NCBI RefSeq assembly: GCF_012272855.1
Contig: NZ_JAAXCQ010000003.1
Span: forward strand, 242,453-306,452
DNA length: 64,000 bases
Direction: 5' to 3'
Origin: Arenibacter sp. 6A1
GTDB taxonomy: Bacteria; Bacteroidota; Bacteroidia; Flavobacteriales; Flavobacteriaceae
The number at the start of each line of letters is the position of its first letter. The first letter of the stretch is position 1. The notes beneath the pieces were generated by a model, which did no database searches, was not told the DNA's origin, and saw only the letters and a program-made list of their open reading frames with translations. The position numbers and the translations under genes are program-made. Positions 44,054 through 54,683 of this stretch are shown piece by piece.

Positions 44054-46370
44054 GGTAATAGGAATGCTCATCGCATTCGGAGCAATTATAGGTATCTCTT
44101 GTGAGAATGGAAAAGAAGCGTCTGCCGACATCAAACCGTCAGAAAGGAGTCTTATACAATACGTAAACCCTTTGATGGGATCGGATTCAGATTTCAGTCT
44201 TTCTAACGGAAATACCTATCCGGCCATTGCTACCCCCTGGGGGATGAATTTTTGGACACCTATGACCTCTAAAATGGGCGATGGTTGGACCTATAAATAC
44301 AGGGACACCAAAATAAGGGGTATCAAGCAAACCCATCAACCTAGTCCATGGATTAACGATTATGCAGCTTTTTCCTTAATGCCGGTAACAGGTGAATTAA
44401 AATATAAGGAAGAAGAACGGGGCTCTTGGTTTTCACACAAGGCCGAAACTGTTAGACCCGATCACTATAGTGTATATTTAGCCGATTATGATGTGGTTGC
44501 CGAGGTAACACCAACGGAAAGAGCAGCTCATTTTAAATTTACCTTTCCGGAGACAGACCAGGCCTATATTTTATTAGATGCCTTTTTTCAAGGATCTATG
44601 GTAAAAATTATTCCGGAAGAACGGAAAATTATTGGGTATTGCCGAAATAATAGTGGCGGGGTTCCCGATAATTTCCATAACTATTTTGTAGCCGAGTTCG
44701 ATACCGATTTTGAGTTGACCCATACTTGGGGCGATAATTGGACCTTATTGGAAAACACCAAAGAAAACGAAGGCGAGCATGTTGGGGCTATTGTTGGTTT
44801 TAAGACTTCCAAAGGAAAAGCGGTACATGTTAAAGTAGCTTCTTCTTTTATTAGTCCTGCCCAGGCTCAATTAAACTTAGATAGGGAAATAGGGGATAAA
44901 ACATTTGAAGAAACCAAAAATGCTGCAACAGTAGCTTGGGAGAAAGAATTACAGCGTATTCAGGTAAGTAGTGATAATACCGACCAGTTAAAGACTTTTT
45001 ATTCTTGTTTATACAGAGTGTTGTTGTTTCCAAGGAAATTCTATGAGTATAATGCGGATAATGAAATAGTACACTATAGCCCCTACAACGGGAAGGTCGA
45101 AAAAGGCTATATGTTTACCGATAATGGTTTTTGGGATACTTTTAGAGCGGTATTTCCATTTTTTAATATGATGTATCCCGAGTTGAATACACAGATTATG
45201 GAAGGCCTTGCCAATACTTACAAAGAATCTGGATGGTTGCCAGAGTGGGCCAGTCCTGGTCATAGAGATTGTATGATAGGTTCTAATTCTGCTCCTATTA
45301 TTGCAGATGCACATTTGAACGGTGTTGATGGTCCAGATGCAGAACTGTTATTGAATGCGGTACTAAAAAATGCTACCGTGGCTGATGGAAGACCGGTAAA
45401 TAGCGTAGGGCGTGCAGGATTGGATTACTATAACGAATTGGGGTATGTACCTTATGATGTAGGGATTCACGAAAATGCCGCTCGTACCTTGGAATATGCC
45501 TATGCTGATTTTACGATTGCTCAAATGGCAAAATCCTTGGGTAAAAACGATATTGCCGATACCTATTACAAGAAATCCATGAATTATAAAAACCTATTTG
45601 ATCCTAGCACTAAATTAATGCGAGGAAAAAATAAGGATGGAAGTTTTCAATCGCCTTTTAATCCCGTAAAATGGGGAGATGCCTTTACAGAAGGAAACAG
45701 CCTTCATTATACTTGGTCTGTATTTCATGATGTAAACGGACTAATAGATCTTATGGGGGGAGACGATGCCTTTGTTGGGATGCTAGATGGGGTATTTAGT
45801 ATGCCTCCAGAATTCGATGCTTCTTATTACGGATTTACCATTCATGAAATACGTGAAATGCAAATTATGAATATGGGGAACTATGCGCATGGAAATCAGC
45901 CCATCCAGCATATGATATATCTATATAACTATGCTAAGAAACCATGGAAAACGCAGGAGAGAATAAGAGAAGTACTGACAAAACTGTATACCCCTAACCC
46001 AGATGGGTATTGCGGTGATGAGGATAACGGGCAAACCTCGGCATGGTATGTGTTTAGCGCCCTTGGCTTTTACCCAGTAGCACCGGCCACCAATCAATAC
46101 GTCATCGGTAGCCCCTTGTTTGACGAGGTAACTTTGCATTTGCAAAACGGAAAGAAGTTTACGGTTTCGGCAAATGGTAATTCTCAAAGTAATATGTATA
46201 TCCAAAATGCCAGTTTAAACGGCGAGGCATTAAACAATACATGGATTACTACAGAAACTGTTCAAAAGGGAGGCTCGCTTAATTTTAATATGGGGGATAC
46301 TCCAAATAAAGAATGGGCAATAGGAGAAGAGGCAGCGCCTTATTCCTTGTCCAAAGAAATGGCATTGTAG
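44022..46370 (+). CDS. GH92 alpha-mannosidase, first copy
   Basis: This is a 782-residue exo-acting enzyme of GH92 that removes terminal alpha-mannose, using calcium. It begins with QYVNPLMGSDSDF and has GNQPIQHMIYLYNYA near residue 630 and GYCGDEDNGQTSAWYVFSALGFYP near 680, the two catalytic-region motifs. A lipobox-like IISC near the N-terminus suggests a lipoprotein. ATG at 44022 touches an AAGGAGG (44015-44021); TTG at 44031 would sit nine bases from it and may be the true start. The 5' end overlaps the CBM9-like gene. Confidence 0.92.
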   Translation: MVNLKVLRKNKVIGMLIAFGAIIGISCENGKEASADIKPSERSLIQYVNPLMGSDSDFSLSNGNTYPAIATPWGMNFWTPMTSKMGDGWTYKYRDTKIRGIKQTHQPSPWINDYAAFSLMPVTGELKYKEEERGSWFSHKAETVRPDHYSVYLADYDVVAEVTPTERAAHFKFTFPETDQAYILLDAFFQGSMVKIIPEERKIIGYCRNNSGGVPDNFHNYFVAEFDTDFELTHTWGDNWTLLENTKENEGEHVGAIVGFKTSKGKAVHVKVASSFISPAQAQLNLDREIGDKTFEETKNAATVAWEKELQRIQVSSDNTDQLKTFYSCLYRVLLFPRKFYEYNADNEIVHYSPYNGKVEKGYMFTDNGFWDTFRAVFPFFNMMYPELNTQIMEGLANTYKESGWLPEWASPGHRDCMIGSNSAPIIADAHLNGVDGPDAELLLNAVLKNATVADGRPVNSVGRAGLDYYNELGYVPYDVGIHENAARTLEYAYADFTIAQMAKSLGKNDIADTYYKKSMNYKNLFDPSTKLMRGKNKDGSFQSPFNPVKWGDAFTEGNSLHYTWSVFHDVNGLIDLMGGDDAFVGMLDGVFSMPPEFDASYYGFTIHEIREMQIMNMGNYAHGNQPIQHMIYLYNYAKKPWKTQERIREVLTKLYTPNPDGYCGDEDNGQTSAWYVFSALGFYPVAPATNQYVIGSPLFDEVTLHLQNGKKFTVSANGNSQSNMYIQNASLNGEALNNTWITTETVQKGGSLNFNMGDTPNKEWAIGEEAAPYSLSKEMAL

Positions 46371-46401
46371 TTTTGATCAGATAGTTAAAATAAATAAGAG
46401 A

Positions 46402-48732
46402 ATGATGAGTAGTAGAATAGTACAGTTTTCATGGTTGTTTTTCCTTTTAATCCTAGTAGGTTGCGGGGAAGAAGCTAAAACTATATTTACAGAAAGTGAT
46501 GTTAAGATTATTCCGAGGCCATCGGAAGTGCAGTTTAAGAAAGGAGCCTTTAGGTTTACCAAGGACACCAAAATTGTAGTGGCCAATGACCAGACAGCTG
46601 TTACATCTGTCTTACTTGATAGGTTTTCTAAGGCAGCAGCATGGGATTTAGAAGTGGTAACTACAGCGCCAAAGAATAATTTTGTGCAGTTATCCTTGGA
46701 TCCGGCTATGGAAGATGAATCCTATACATTAAAAGTCTCAGAAGATAAGGTGGTTATAACTGCTAAAGGGTATGTTGGGTTTTTATATGGCCTTGAAACC
46801 GTAAGGCAGCTATTGCCAGTAAGTATAGAAAGCAACCAGCTCGTGGCCAATGTAAATTGGGATATTCCTACCGTTGAGATTACCGATAGTCCCCGATTTA
46901 AATGGCGTGGGTTTATGATGGATGTTTCTAGGCACTTTTTTGATAAGGAGTATATACTAGCTACTATAGATCAATTGGCATTCTTAAAAATGAATACGCT
47001 TCACCTTCATTTGGTAGATGACCAGGGGTGGAGAATAGAAATTAAAAAATATCCGAAACTAACCGAAGTTGGTGCTTTTAGGGTAGATCAGGAAGATAAA
47101 CATTGGGATGCTAGGTTTACACCGGAATTGGGAGAAGAAGCGACCTATGGCGGGTTCTATACCCAAGAAGATATCAAGGAAATAGTAGCCTATGCTACGA
47201 GTAAGGGAATTAATGTGGTGCCAGAAATAGAATTGCCTGCCCATGTGATGAGTGCTATTGCGTCCTACCCAGAATTGTCTTGTTTTCAAAAACCTATCAT
47301 GGTTCCCTCTGGAGGGGTTTGGCCAATTACTGAAATTTACTGTCCAGGAAAAGAATCGACTTTTGAGTTTTTAGAAAATGTGTTGACAGAAGTAATGGAA
47401 TTGTTTCCCTCACAATACATCCATGTTGGGGGCGATGAGGCCACTAAAACCAATTGGAAAATATGTCCAGATTGTAAAAGAAGGGTAAAAGAAGAAGGTC
47501 TTGCCAATGTTGAAGAATTACAGAGCTACTTTATCCGAAGAATGGAACGATTTATAAGTTCTAATGGAAGGACTTTAATAGGTTGGGATGAAATTTTGGA
47601 AGGCGGATTGGCTCCAGGTGCAGCTGTGATGAGCTGGCGTGGGTTTAAAGGAGGTATCGAAGCTTCCGAAGCCGGACACGATGTGGTAATGACCCCAACC
47701 GATCATAGTTATTTTGATTATTACCAAGGAAGCCGAGAGAGTGAGCCTATGGCTTGGGGCGGTTATTTACCTTTGAGTAAAGTGTATGCGTTTGATCCGG
47801 TAGTAGAAGGGATGACCCCTGAACAGGCTAAGCATGTATTGGGAGGTCAGGCGAATATGTGGACAGAATTTATACCTGATAATGCCCAAGCCCAATATAT
47901 GACCTATCCGCGTTTGGCGGCCATGGCCGAAGCGGTTTGGACAACCAAGGAGAATAAAAACTGGGCCGATTTCTCTCAGCGTGTGGATTCTTTATTTGAT
48001 CGATATGATTTAATGGGGATTAACTATGCTAAAAGTTCATATCAGGTAACTACGGATGTAAGTGTAGATAAGGAGAACGGTACGCTGTCTATAGCCTTAA
48101 AGAACGAATTTCCGCAGGCAGATATCCGTTATTCCCTTGGTGGTAGCGATATAACTGAAGCCTCTGAAAAATATACCTCGCCGATTGTTGTCAATAAGAC
48201 CACGGAAATAAAAGCACAAGTGTTCAAGGACGGTAAGCCAGTAGGTGCGCTATTTCAAAAAACAATTAATTATCACAAGGCAGTTGGGAAGCCAGTAACC
48301 TATTTAAACAAATACCATGACAGTTACCAAGGAGGTAAAGAAATTGGAATGGTAAATGTGTTAAGAGGATCTATGAATTTCCACGACGGACAATGGCAGG
48401 GTTGGTTAGGAGATCACATGGAATTGGTGATTGATATGGAAACACCTACCGAGATGGAGAAAATTACCGTAGGTACCCTCGAAAATCAAGGTTCAGGAAT
48501 CTATTTTCCTATTCGGGTAGAGGTTTTATTATCTGCAGACGGGAAAACATTTAAAAGTGCCGGAACTGTAGAGCGTGGATTCGCGGCCAATATCAAGTCG
48601 GAATTAAAAGATTTTGTGATCGATTTTGAGAAACAATCTGCTAGATACATTAAAGTTATAAGCACTAACCTAAGTACACCTCCAACGGGTGGTAAGGCTT
48701 GGATGTTTATAGATGAGGTGATAGTAGAATAA
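46402..48732 (+). CDS. GH20 beta-N-acetylhexosaminidase
   Basis: This 776-residue lipoprotein (signal ending VGC, Cys near residue 21) removes terminal beta-GlcNAc or GalNAc. An N-terminal GH20b-type domain (residues 30-150) is followed by the barrel, with the catalytic Asp-Glu in HVGGDEATKTNW near residue 345. Residues of about 545-620 are the CHB_HEX module and 630-776 an F5/8C-like module ending in FIDEVIVE. An ATG one codon later (46405) is an equal start candidate. It lies between two GH92 genes. Confidence 0.95.
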   Translation: MMSSRIVQFSWLFFLLILVGCGEEAKTIFTESDVKIIPRPSEVQFKKGAFRFTKDTKIVVANDQTAVTSVLLDRFSKAAAWDLEVVTTAPKNNFVQLSLDPAMEDESYTLKVSEDKVVITAKGYVGFLYGLETVRQLLPVSIESNQLVANVNWDIPTVEITDSPRFKWRGFMMDVSRHFFDKEYILATIDQLAFLKMNTLHLHLVDDQGWRIEIKKYPKLTEVGAFRVDQEDKHWDARFTPELGEEATYGGFYTQEDIKEIVAYATSKGINVVPEIELPAHVMSAIASYPELSCFQKPIMVPSGGVWPITEIYCPGKESTFEFLENVLTEVMELFPSQYIHVGGDEATKTNWKICPDCKRRVKEEGLANVEELQSYFIRRMERFISSNGRTLIGWDEILEGGLAPGAAVMSWRGFKGGIEASEAGHDVVMTPTDHSYFDYYQGSRESEPMAWGGYLPLSKVYAFDPVVEGMTPEQAKHVLGGQANMWTEFIPDNAQAQYMTYPRLAAMAEAVWTTKENKNWADFSQRVDSLFDRYDLMGINYAKSSYQVTTDVSVDKENGTLSIALKNEFPQADIRYSLGGSDITEASEKYTSPIVVNKTTEIKAQVFKDGKPVGALFQKTINYHKAVGKPVTYLNKYHDSYQGGKEIGMVNVLRGSMNFHDGQWQGWLGDHMELVIDMETPTEMEKITVGTLENQGSGIYFPIRVEVLLSADGKTFKSAGTVERGFAANIKSELKDFVIDFEKQSARYIKVISTNLSTPPTGGKAWMFIDEVIVE

Positions 48733-48778
48733 AAACCTGAGCTACAGTAACATTTAAAGCGTACAATAACATTTTGCA

Positions 48779-51013
48779 ATGCAGTATAAAATTATTTTAA
48801 TAATAGCGGTTTTTTCATCTGGGCTTTTTGCCCAGAAAAAACCGGTAGATTACGTAAACCCATTTATAGGAACGTCTAATTATGGTACTACCAATCCTGG
48901 GCCAATTGCCGTAAGGGGAATGGTAAGTGTTTCGCCCTTTAATGTGGCTGGACCTAAAAATATGCCTTTAGAAAAGGACAGCCGTTGGCTGTCTACTCCC
49001 TACGTTCATGAAAATACATTTTTAACTGGTTTTAGCCATGTGAATCTTAGTGGTGTAGGTTGTCCTGATTTGGGTGTAATATTGGCAATGCCCACTACTG
49101 GAGCATTGGAGGTAGATCACCTAAAATACGGGTCGTCTTATTCTAACGAGGTTTCTGAAGTGGGGTATTATTCCAATACCCTGGATAATTATGACATAAA
49201 AGTAGAAGCAACGGCAACAACAAGAGTAGGAGTAAGCAAGTATTTCTTTCCTAAGGGAGATGCTAACATTCTTATTAATCTTGGTTTAGGGCTTACCAAC
49301 GAACAAGGGGCTTCTGTAAAGGTTGTTTCGCCGACCGAAATCGAAGGTGTTCGTAGTGTTGGCTCTTTTTGTTATTACAAGCCAGAAGAAGCTTATCCAG
49401 TATATTTTGTAGCGCGATTTTCAAAACCTGCCGACGAATTTGGTGTGTGGAAGAAACCAACTACTTACAAAGGAGCAGAAGCTGAATGGATGGGGTATAA
49501 TGGCAAGGAAAGAATTATGAAAGGCTTTACCAAAGAAGTCGTGGGGGATAGTATAGGAACCTATATGCGTTATAATTTTAGCAAACCTACCGTGGTAGAG
49601 ATGAAAATTGGTGTGTCATACGTGAGTATCGAAAATGCGCGTGAAAACCTAGAAAAAGAAACTGCTACCCGTACTTTTGATCAAATTTTGGTCGAAGCCA
49701 AGGCTAACTGGAACAGCTACCTATCTAAAATAGAAGTGGAAGGTGGATTGGAAGAGGATAAGATGAAGTTTTATACGGCACTATACCATACTTTAATACA
49801 CCCTAATACACTCAATGATTTTAATGGGGAGTATCCAAAAATGAAAACACGGGAAACCTTAAGGACCGATGATACCCGTTATACGGTATTTTCGTTATGG
49901 GACACTTATAGAAACCTACATCAATTGATGAGTTTGGTATATCCGGCCCAGCAATCGGACATGGTAAAAAGCATGTTGCAGATCTATGACGAAAGTGGGT
50001 GGTTGCCAAAATGGGAATTAAATGCAACGGAAACAACGACTATGGTAGGCGATCCAGCAGGAATTATCATTGCAGATACTTACTTAAAGGGAATTACCGA
50101 TTTTGATGTAGAAAAGGCCTATGCGGCCATGGTTAAAAGTGCCGATCAATTAGAGGGAAATCCGCTTCGCCCTGGCTTAAAGGATTATATAGAAAAGGGC
50201 TACCTAACTACGAAAACCACTAATAGCGGATCGGTTTCTACCACCCAGGAATATAATATATCGGATTATGCGATTGCGCAATTGGCCAAGGCTTTGGGTA
50301 AAAAATCAGATTATAAGCGTTTCTCAAAACGTTCATTATCCTACAGAAAACTTTTTGATAAGGAATTTAATCTGCTTAGGCCTAAAAATGATGATGGTAG
50401 TTGGTTGACTCCCTATAATCCAGAATCGGGGGCTAATTTTGAAAAGAACTTGGGCTTTATCGAAGGGAACGCATGGCAATATACTTTTATGGTGACTCAT
50501 GACACCAAAGGGCTTATGAAGCTCATGGGAGGCCCAAAACCTTTTGTGAATAGATTACAGGATGTTTTTGATAAAGGACAGTACGATATGGCCAATGAGC
50601 CGGATATAGCGTATCCATTCTTGTTTAATTACGTAAAAGGAGAAGAGAAGCGTACCCAGAAAATGGTTTCTGAATTGTTAAAGACATATTTTAAAAACAG
50701 TCCGGACGGATTACCAGGAAATGACGATACGGGAACGATGTCTGCATGGGCGGTGTTCTCTATGATGGGAATTTATCCTGTAAATCCGGCTAATACTACC
50801 TATACCATTACATCGCCAAAATTTAATAAAATAACGATTCATCTAGACCCAGAATATTATGGTCAAGAGAAATTGGTGATCACCTCCAATGTTTCTGATG
50901 AGAATCAATTTATTAAAGAGATAAAGGTTCAAGGAAATACACATAAAGGATATTTTATAGACCACCAAGAATTGGTTAAAGCAAAAAGCTTGGAGTTTTT
51001 AATGGAAAAGTAG
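48779..51013 (+). CDS. GH92 alpha-mannosidase, second copy
   Basis: This 744-residue GH92 enzyme has a type I signal (IILIIAVFSSGLFAQK). It starts YVNPFIGTSNYGTTNPG and has NEPDIAYPFLFNYVKGEEKRT and LPGNDDTGTMSAWAVFSMMGIYPV. The catalytic-region motif reads GNDDTG, where the first copy reads GDEDNG, so the two copies are from different GH92 branches and probably cut different linkages. It ends the enzyme operon, followed by a terminator. Confidence 0.93.
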   Translation: MQYKIILIIAVFSSGLFAQKKPVDYVNPFIGTSNYGTTNPGPIAVRGMVSVSPFNVAGPKNMPLEKDSRWLSTPYVHENTFLTGFSHVNLSGVGCPDLGVILAMPTTGALEVDHLKYGSSYSNEVSEVGYYSNTLDNYDIKVEATATTRVGVSKYFFPKGDANILINLGLGLTNEQGASVKVVSPTEIEGVRSVGSFCYYKPEEAYPVYFVARFSKPADEFGVWKKPTTYKGAEAEWMGYNGKERIMKGFTKEVVGDSIGTYMRYNFSKPTVVEMKIGVSYVSIENARENLEKETATRTFDQILVEAKANWNSYLSKIEVEGGLEEDKMKFYTALYHTLIHPNTLNDFNGEYPKMKTRETLRTDDTRYTVFSLWDTYRNLHQLMSLVYPAQQSDMVKSMLQIYDESGWLPKWELNATETTTMVGDPAGIIIADTYLKGITDFDVEKAYAAMVKSADQLEGNPLRPGLKDYIEKGYLTTKTTNSGSVSTTQEYNISDYAIAQLAKALGKKSDYKRFSKRSLSYRKLFDKEFNLLRPKNDDGSWLTPYNPESGANFEKNLGFIEGNAWQYTFMVTHDTKGLMKLMGGPKPFVNRLQDVFDKGQYDMANEPDIAYPFLFNYVKGEEKRTQKMVSELLKTYFKNSPDGLPGNDDTGTMSAWAVFSMMGIYPVNPANTTYTITSPKFNKITIHLDPEYYGQEKLVITSNVSDENQFIKEIKVQGNTHKGYFIDHQELVKAKSLEFLMEK

Positions 51014-51040
51014 CCTTTTTTAAAACCTACTATTTTTAAC

Positions 51041-51078
51041 AAAAAACCTGATGGACTAAATGTTCATCAGGTTTTTTT
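51041..51078 (+). terminator. Terminator of the glycosidase operon
   Basis: An arm of AAAAAACCTGATGGAC (51041-51056) pairs with GTTCATCAGGTTTTTT (51062-51077) around a short loop. Both ends are A/T runs. Confidence 0.85.
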
Positions 51079-51547
51079 GTTTTTGTGAGTTCCGTTTCTT
51101 TGGAAGAATTTGTGAAATATTATAATTAAGAAAATGTTGAATATTAACAGTTTATTTTTTTATTAATCAGTGAATTTATGGGATAATTATAAAAAAAAAT
51201 ATTTGTTGTGATAAAATCGTTCGTCTAAATTAACATGTATTTAAACTAAAATATTTTGTTTGTAAACTAAAAAGGCTTATGAGAGGGCTGAAATTGGTGT
51301 TTTGGTATCTATTTTTAACCCATTTAGATATTAAATTGACTCTTATAAACAGTAGTGTCTCTTTTTTGGTGCATAAGTATGAGTTTTATGAGGTAACACT
51401 ACTTATGTGATTAGTTGTTAAGACTCCTAGGATGGTTGTTGGTCGAAATAGTTTTGTTAAGTGTTAATAAAATCAAAAATTTATTGATAAATTAACCGCG
51501 AGGTAATCCTCGAATTACAATTAAATAACTAACTAAAAATTATTAGT
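51079..51547 (+). promoter_or_regulatory. Leader and promoter region of the first susC
   Basis: No gene is seen. TAGTTTTG (51449-51456) fits the -7 consensus. A small hairpin, CGAGG-TAAT-CCTCG (51499-51512), lies 36 bases before the start codon. The last 28 bases resemble those before the second susC. Confidence 0.45.
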
Positions 51548-54500
51548 ATGACTAAAAAGATTCATTACTATTTATTGCTTACGGCTCTTCTCTGTATACA
51601 GGGAATGGTGGCACAAAGCAAAACGGTTACTGGTACGGTAACCGATGATTTAGGTGCTCCCTTGCCAGGAGTTAATGTGGTGGAAAAAGGTACTGCCAAT
51701 GGTGTTTCCACAGATTTTGATGGTAACTTTTCCTTAAATGTTCCTAATTCGGCAACTTTAGTTTTCTCTTCTCTAGGTTTTTCAACAAAGGAGGTCTTAG
51801 TTTCCGGACAATCGGTCATCAATGTTTCCTTGTCGGAAGATGCGGAAATGCTTGGGGAGGTTGTCGTAACCGCTTTGGGTATTAAAAGGGAACGGAAGTC
51901 ATTAGGCTATGCCGTACAAGAAGTTAAAGGAGCTACCCTAACAGAGGCAAGAGAGAATAACGTTGTTAATGCACTTTCTGGAAAAGTTTCAGGTGTCCAA
52001 GTTATAAAAGGAAGTAATGGTCCTGCAAGTTCTTCTAAGATAGTATTAAGGGGTAACAATTCATTAACAGGAGATAACCAGCCTTTAATTGTCGTAGATG
52101 GAATCCCTATGGATAACTTTACCGGGGCTGGTAATAATGACTTCTTCAACCCTTCTCAGGATTTAGGGAATGGTCTAGGGGATCTTAATCCGGAAGACAT
52201 TGAAAGTATGTCTGTGCTAAAAGGAGCTTCTGCAGCGGCCTTATACGGTTCTCGTGCAGGAAATGGTGTTATTTTGATTACCACTAAAACTGGTAAAGCC
52301 AGAAAAGGGTTGGGAATTACATTTTCTACAACTACAGGGTTTCAAAATATTTTTATGGATCCAGAATTACAAAGTTCTTTTGGTCAAGGAAACAATGGTA
52401 TTTATGATAATCTTGCAGGCGATAGTTGGGGTCCGAAAATTGTTGGGCAATCTGTTGAAGATTGGAAAGGGGGCCAAGTACCTATGCGAGCTTATGATAA
52501 TTTAGGTAACTTCTTTAATTCTGGCTTTAGCCAAAACTATAGCTTATCTTTTCAGCAACAAGTTAGTGATGGAACTTCTTTGTATACTTCTGCGAACTAC
52601 TTGAACGATGATAGTAATATCAAAGGAGCAACATTGGAGAGGCTAAATTTAACGACCAGAGCGGTCTCTAAATTTGGTAACGACAATAAGTGGACAACGG
52701 ATGTGAAGGTTCAGTATATAAATTCGAAGGCAAATAACCGTCCTATCAATGGATCGAATATAAGTAATGCCTTTGGAACAGTTGCTGGGTTGCCTAGATC
52801 ATTGGATATTACGGAGTTTTCGAACGATACAGATGAATTCGGTAACATGGTGTGGTATGTTCCTAGTAATTCTGTTAACCCTTATTGGGCTGCGAACAAT
52901 AATTTAAGTGAGGATTCAAGAGACCGGTTTTTGTTGAATGGTTCCTTAAAACACGAGATTACAAATTGGTTGAGTGCAGAGATTAACGCTGGGGCTGATT
53001 TGTATACTACAAATACCGAATCTAAATTGTATGCAGGAAGTCCATTGTCTAACACTGGTAGATATAGTTTAGGGAAAAATACATTTCTAGAGAAAAACTA
53101 TAATATGTTGATCGTTGCTTCTAAAGATGATATTTTTGGAAAATTTGGTGGAGCTTTAACTCTTGGAGGAAACTTAATGTCAAGAGGTGCAAGCGGAATA
53201 AGTGCTAACTCTGGGGATTTTGTGGTTCCTAATTTATTTTCCCTAAACAATGGGATTAATAACCCAAATGTTGGTCAAAGCTTCAGCAATAAAAAGATTA
53301 ATTCCTTATACGGTACATTACAAGTAAATTATGACGGATTTTTGTTTGTAGATTTTACAGGTCGTAATGATTGGTCTTCTACGCTTAGTGAAGAAAATCG
53401 TTCATTTTTCTATCCGTCTGTGAGTACTTCTTTTGTCTTTACCGAATTATTGGCAGGTGATGACAATGAATTGCCAAATTGGTTAGATTTCGGTAAAATT
53501 AGAGCTTCATATGCAACCGTAGGAAATGATTTGGATCCTTTTAAATTAAATAATTTTTATTCTATAGGTAATGATCCTAATGGAAATACAACTGCTGGAA
53601 GCGGGAACACCTTGTTTAATCCAGATGTGAAGAGCGAGTTGATAAAATCCCTTGAATTAGGTTTTGAAGGCCGCTTCTTTAATAATCGTCTTGGATTTGA
53701 CTTTGCTTGGTATAAAACCAACGCAACAAACCAGTTGTTAGCTATTCCATTGGATCCTTTAAGTGGATTTAATAGTAAAATCGTGAATGCTGGTGATATA
53801 CAGAATGAAGGATTTGAAATAGCGCTTAACGCTAGAATATTTGATAATCCTGAAGGTTTTTCATGGGATACAAATGTTAATTTTTCTACCAATGATAATA
53901 CTATCGTTAAGCTTACCGACGATGTTTCTCAATTCAGATTGGGTGGTTTCGATAACTTAGCTGTTTTAGCTGTTGAAGGAGGTAGCTATGGAGAAATTTG
54001 GGGTACCAAGTATAACAGAGTTGAAGACGAAGCAGATCCTAACTTCGGTAAGATAATTGTCGATGGAAATGGTTTCCCTTTAGCAAGTAGCGATAAGTTT
54101 AAATTAGGAGATCAGCAACCAGATGCTATGATCGGTTTTTCAAATACATTAAGCTATAAAGGGATTTCTTTGAGCTTTTTAATCGATGCGCGTTTAGGTG
54201 GTGAAATTTACTCCGGAACAAATCTTGCTTTGCAGCGTTCAGGAAGTGCTGCAGCTACGGTTGTGAACGGTGAAAGGAATGATATTGTTGTAGATGGTGT
54301 GGTGGATGATGGAAATGGAGTTTATACCCAAAATACAGTCGCCGTAACTCCAGAGAACTACTGGACTAATTTGTCTGTTACATCTGGGAATCTGGGGATT
54401 AACGAAGAAAATATATACGATGCTACAAATATACGATTAAGAAATGTAAGTATTAACTATGCCTTACCGACTAATTGGTTGAAAAATTCCCCGCTTCAAA

Positions 54501-54667
54501 AAGCTAAGATTGGAATTTCGGCCAATAATGTTTGGATGATTGATAGTAATCTTAACGGTGTAGATCCAGAATCGGTATTTGCAACATCAACCAATGCTAC
54601 TGGATTTGAATATCTTTCATCTCCTACTTCGAGAAGTGTATTTTTTAATGTAGCGTTAAACTTTTAA
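51548..54667 (+). CDS. SusC-like TonB-dependent outer-membrane receptor, first pair
   Basis: This is a 1039-residue outer-membrane porin. A signal peptide (residues 1-23, cut after MVAQ) is followed by a carboxypeptidase-regulatory-like domain (VTGTVTDDLGAPLPGVNV), then the plug (VLRGNNSLTGDNQPLIVVDGIPMDN, and SMSVLKGASAAALYGSRAGNGVILI), then the barrel, ending in aromatic VFFNVALNF. SusC proteins with SusD import glycans using TonB energy. susD follows after 16 bases. The signal and first domain are close to those of the second SusC. The glycan is inferred from the enzymes upstream. Confidence 0.95.
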   Translation: MTKKIHYYLLLTALLCIQGMVAQSKTVTGTVTDDLGAPLPGVNVVEKGTANGVSTDFDGNFSLNVPNSATLVFSSLGFSTKEVLVSGQSVINVSLSEDAEMLGEVVVTALGIKRERKSLGYAVQEVKGATLTEARENNVVNALSGKVSGVQVIKGSNGPASSSKIVLRGNNSLTGDNQPLIVVDGIPMDNFTGAGNNDFFNPSQDLGNGLGDLNPEDIESMSVLKGASAAALYGSRAGNGVILITTKTGKARKGLGITFSTTTGFQNIFMDPELQSSFGQGNNGIYDNLAGDSWGPKIVGQSVEDWKGGQVPMRAYDNLGNFFNSGFSQNYSLSFQQQVSDGTSLYTSANYLNDDSNIKGATLERLNLTTRAVSKFGNDNKWTTDVKVQYINSKANNRPINGSNISNAFGTVAGLPRSLDITEFSNDTDEFGNMVWYVPSNSVNPYWAANNNLSEDSRDRFLLNGSLKHEITNWLSAEINAGADLYTTNTESKLYAGSPLSNTGRYSLGKNTFLEKNYNMLIVASKDDIFGKFGGALTLGGNLMSRGASGISANSGDFVVPNLFSLNNGINNPNVGQSFSNKKINSLYGTLQVNYDGFLFVDFTGRNDWSSTLSEENRSFFYPSVSTSFVFTELLAGDDNELPNWLDFGKIRASYATVGNDLDPFKLNNFYSIGNDPNGNTTAGSGNTLFNPDVKSELIKSLELGFEGRFFNNRLGFDFAWYKTNATNQLLAIPLDPLSGFNSKIVNAGDIQNEGFEIALNARIFDNPEGFSWDTNVNFSTNDNTIVKLTDDVSQFRLGGFDNLAVLAVEGGSYGEIWGTKYNRVEDEADPNFGKIIVDGNGFPLASSDKFKLGDQQPDAMIGFSNTLSYKGISLSFLIDARLGGEIYSGTNLALQRSGSAAATVVNGERNDIVVDGVVDDGNGVYTQNTVAVTPENYWTNLSVTSGNLGINEENIYDATNIRLRNVSINYALPTNWLKNSPLQKAKIGISANNVWMIDSNLNGVDPESVFATSTNATGFEYLSSPTSRSVFFNVALNF

Positions 54668-54683
54668 CAATAAAAAATTTATT

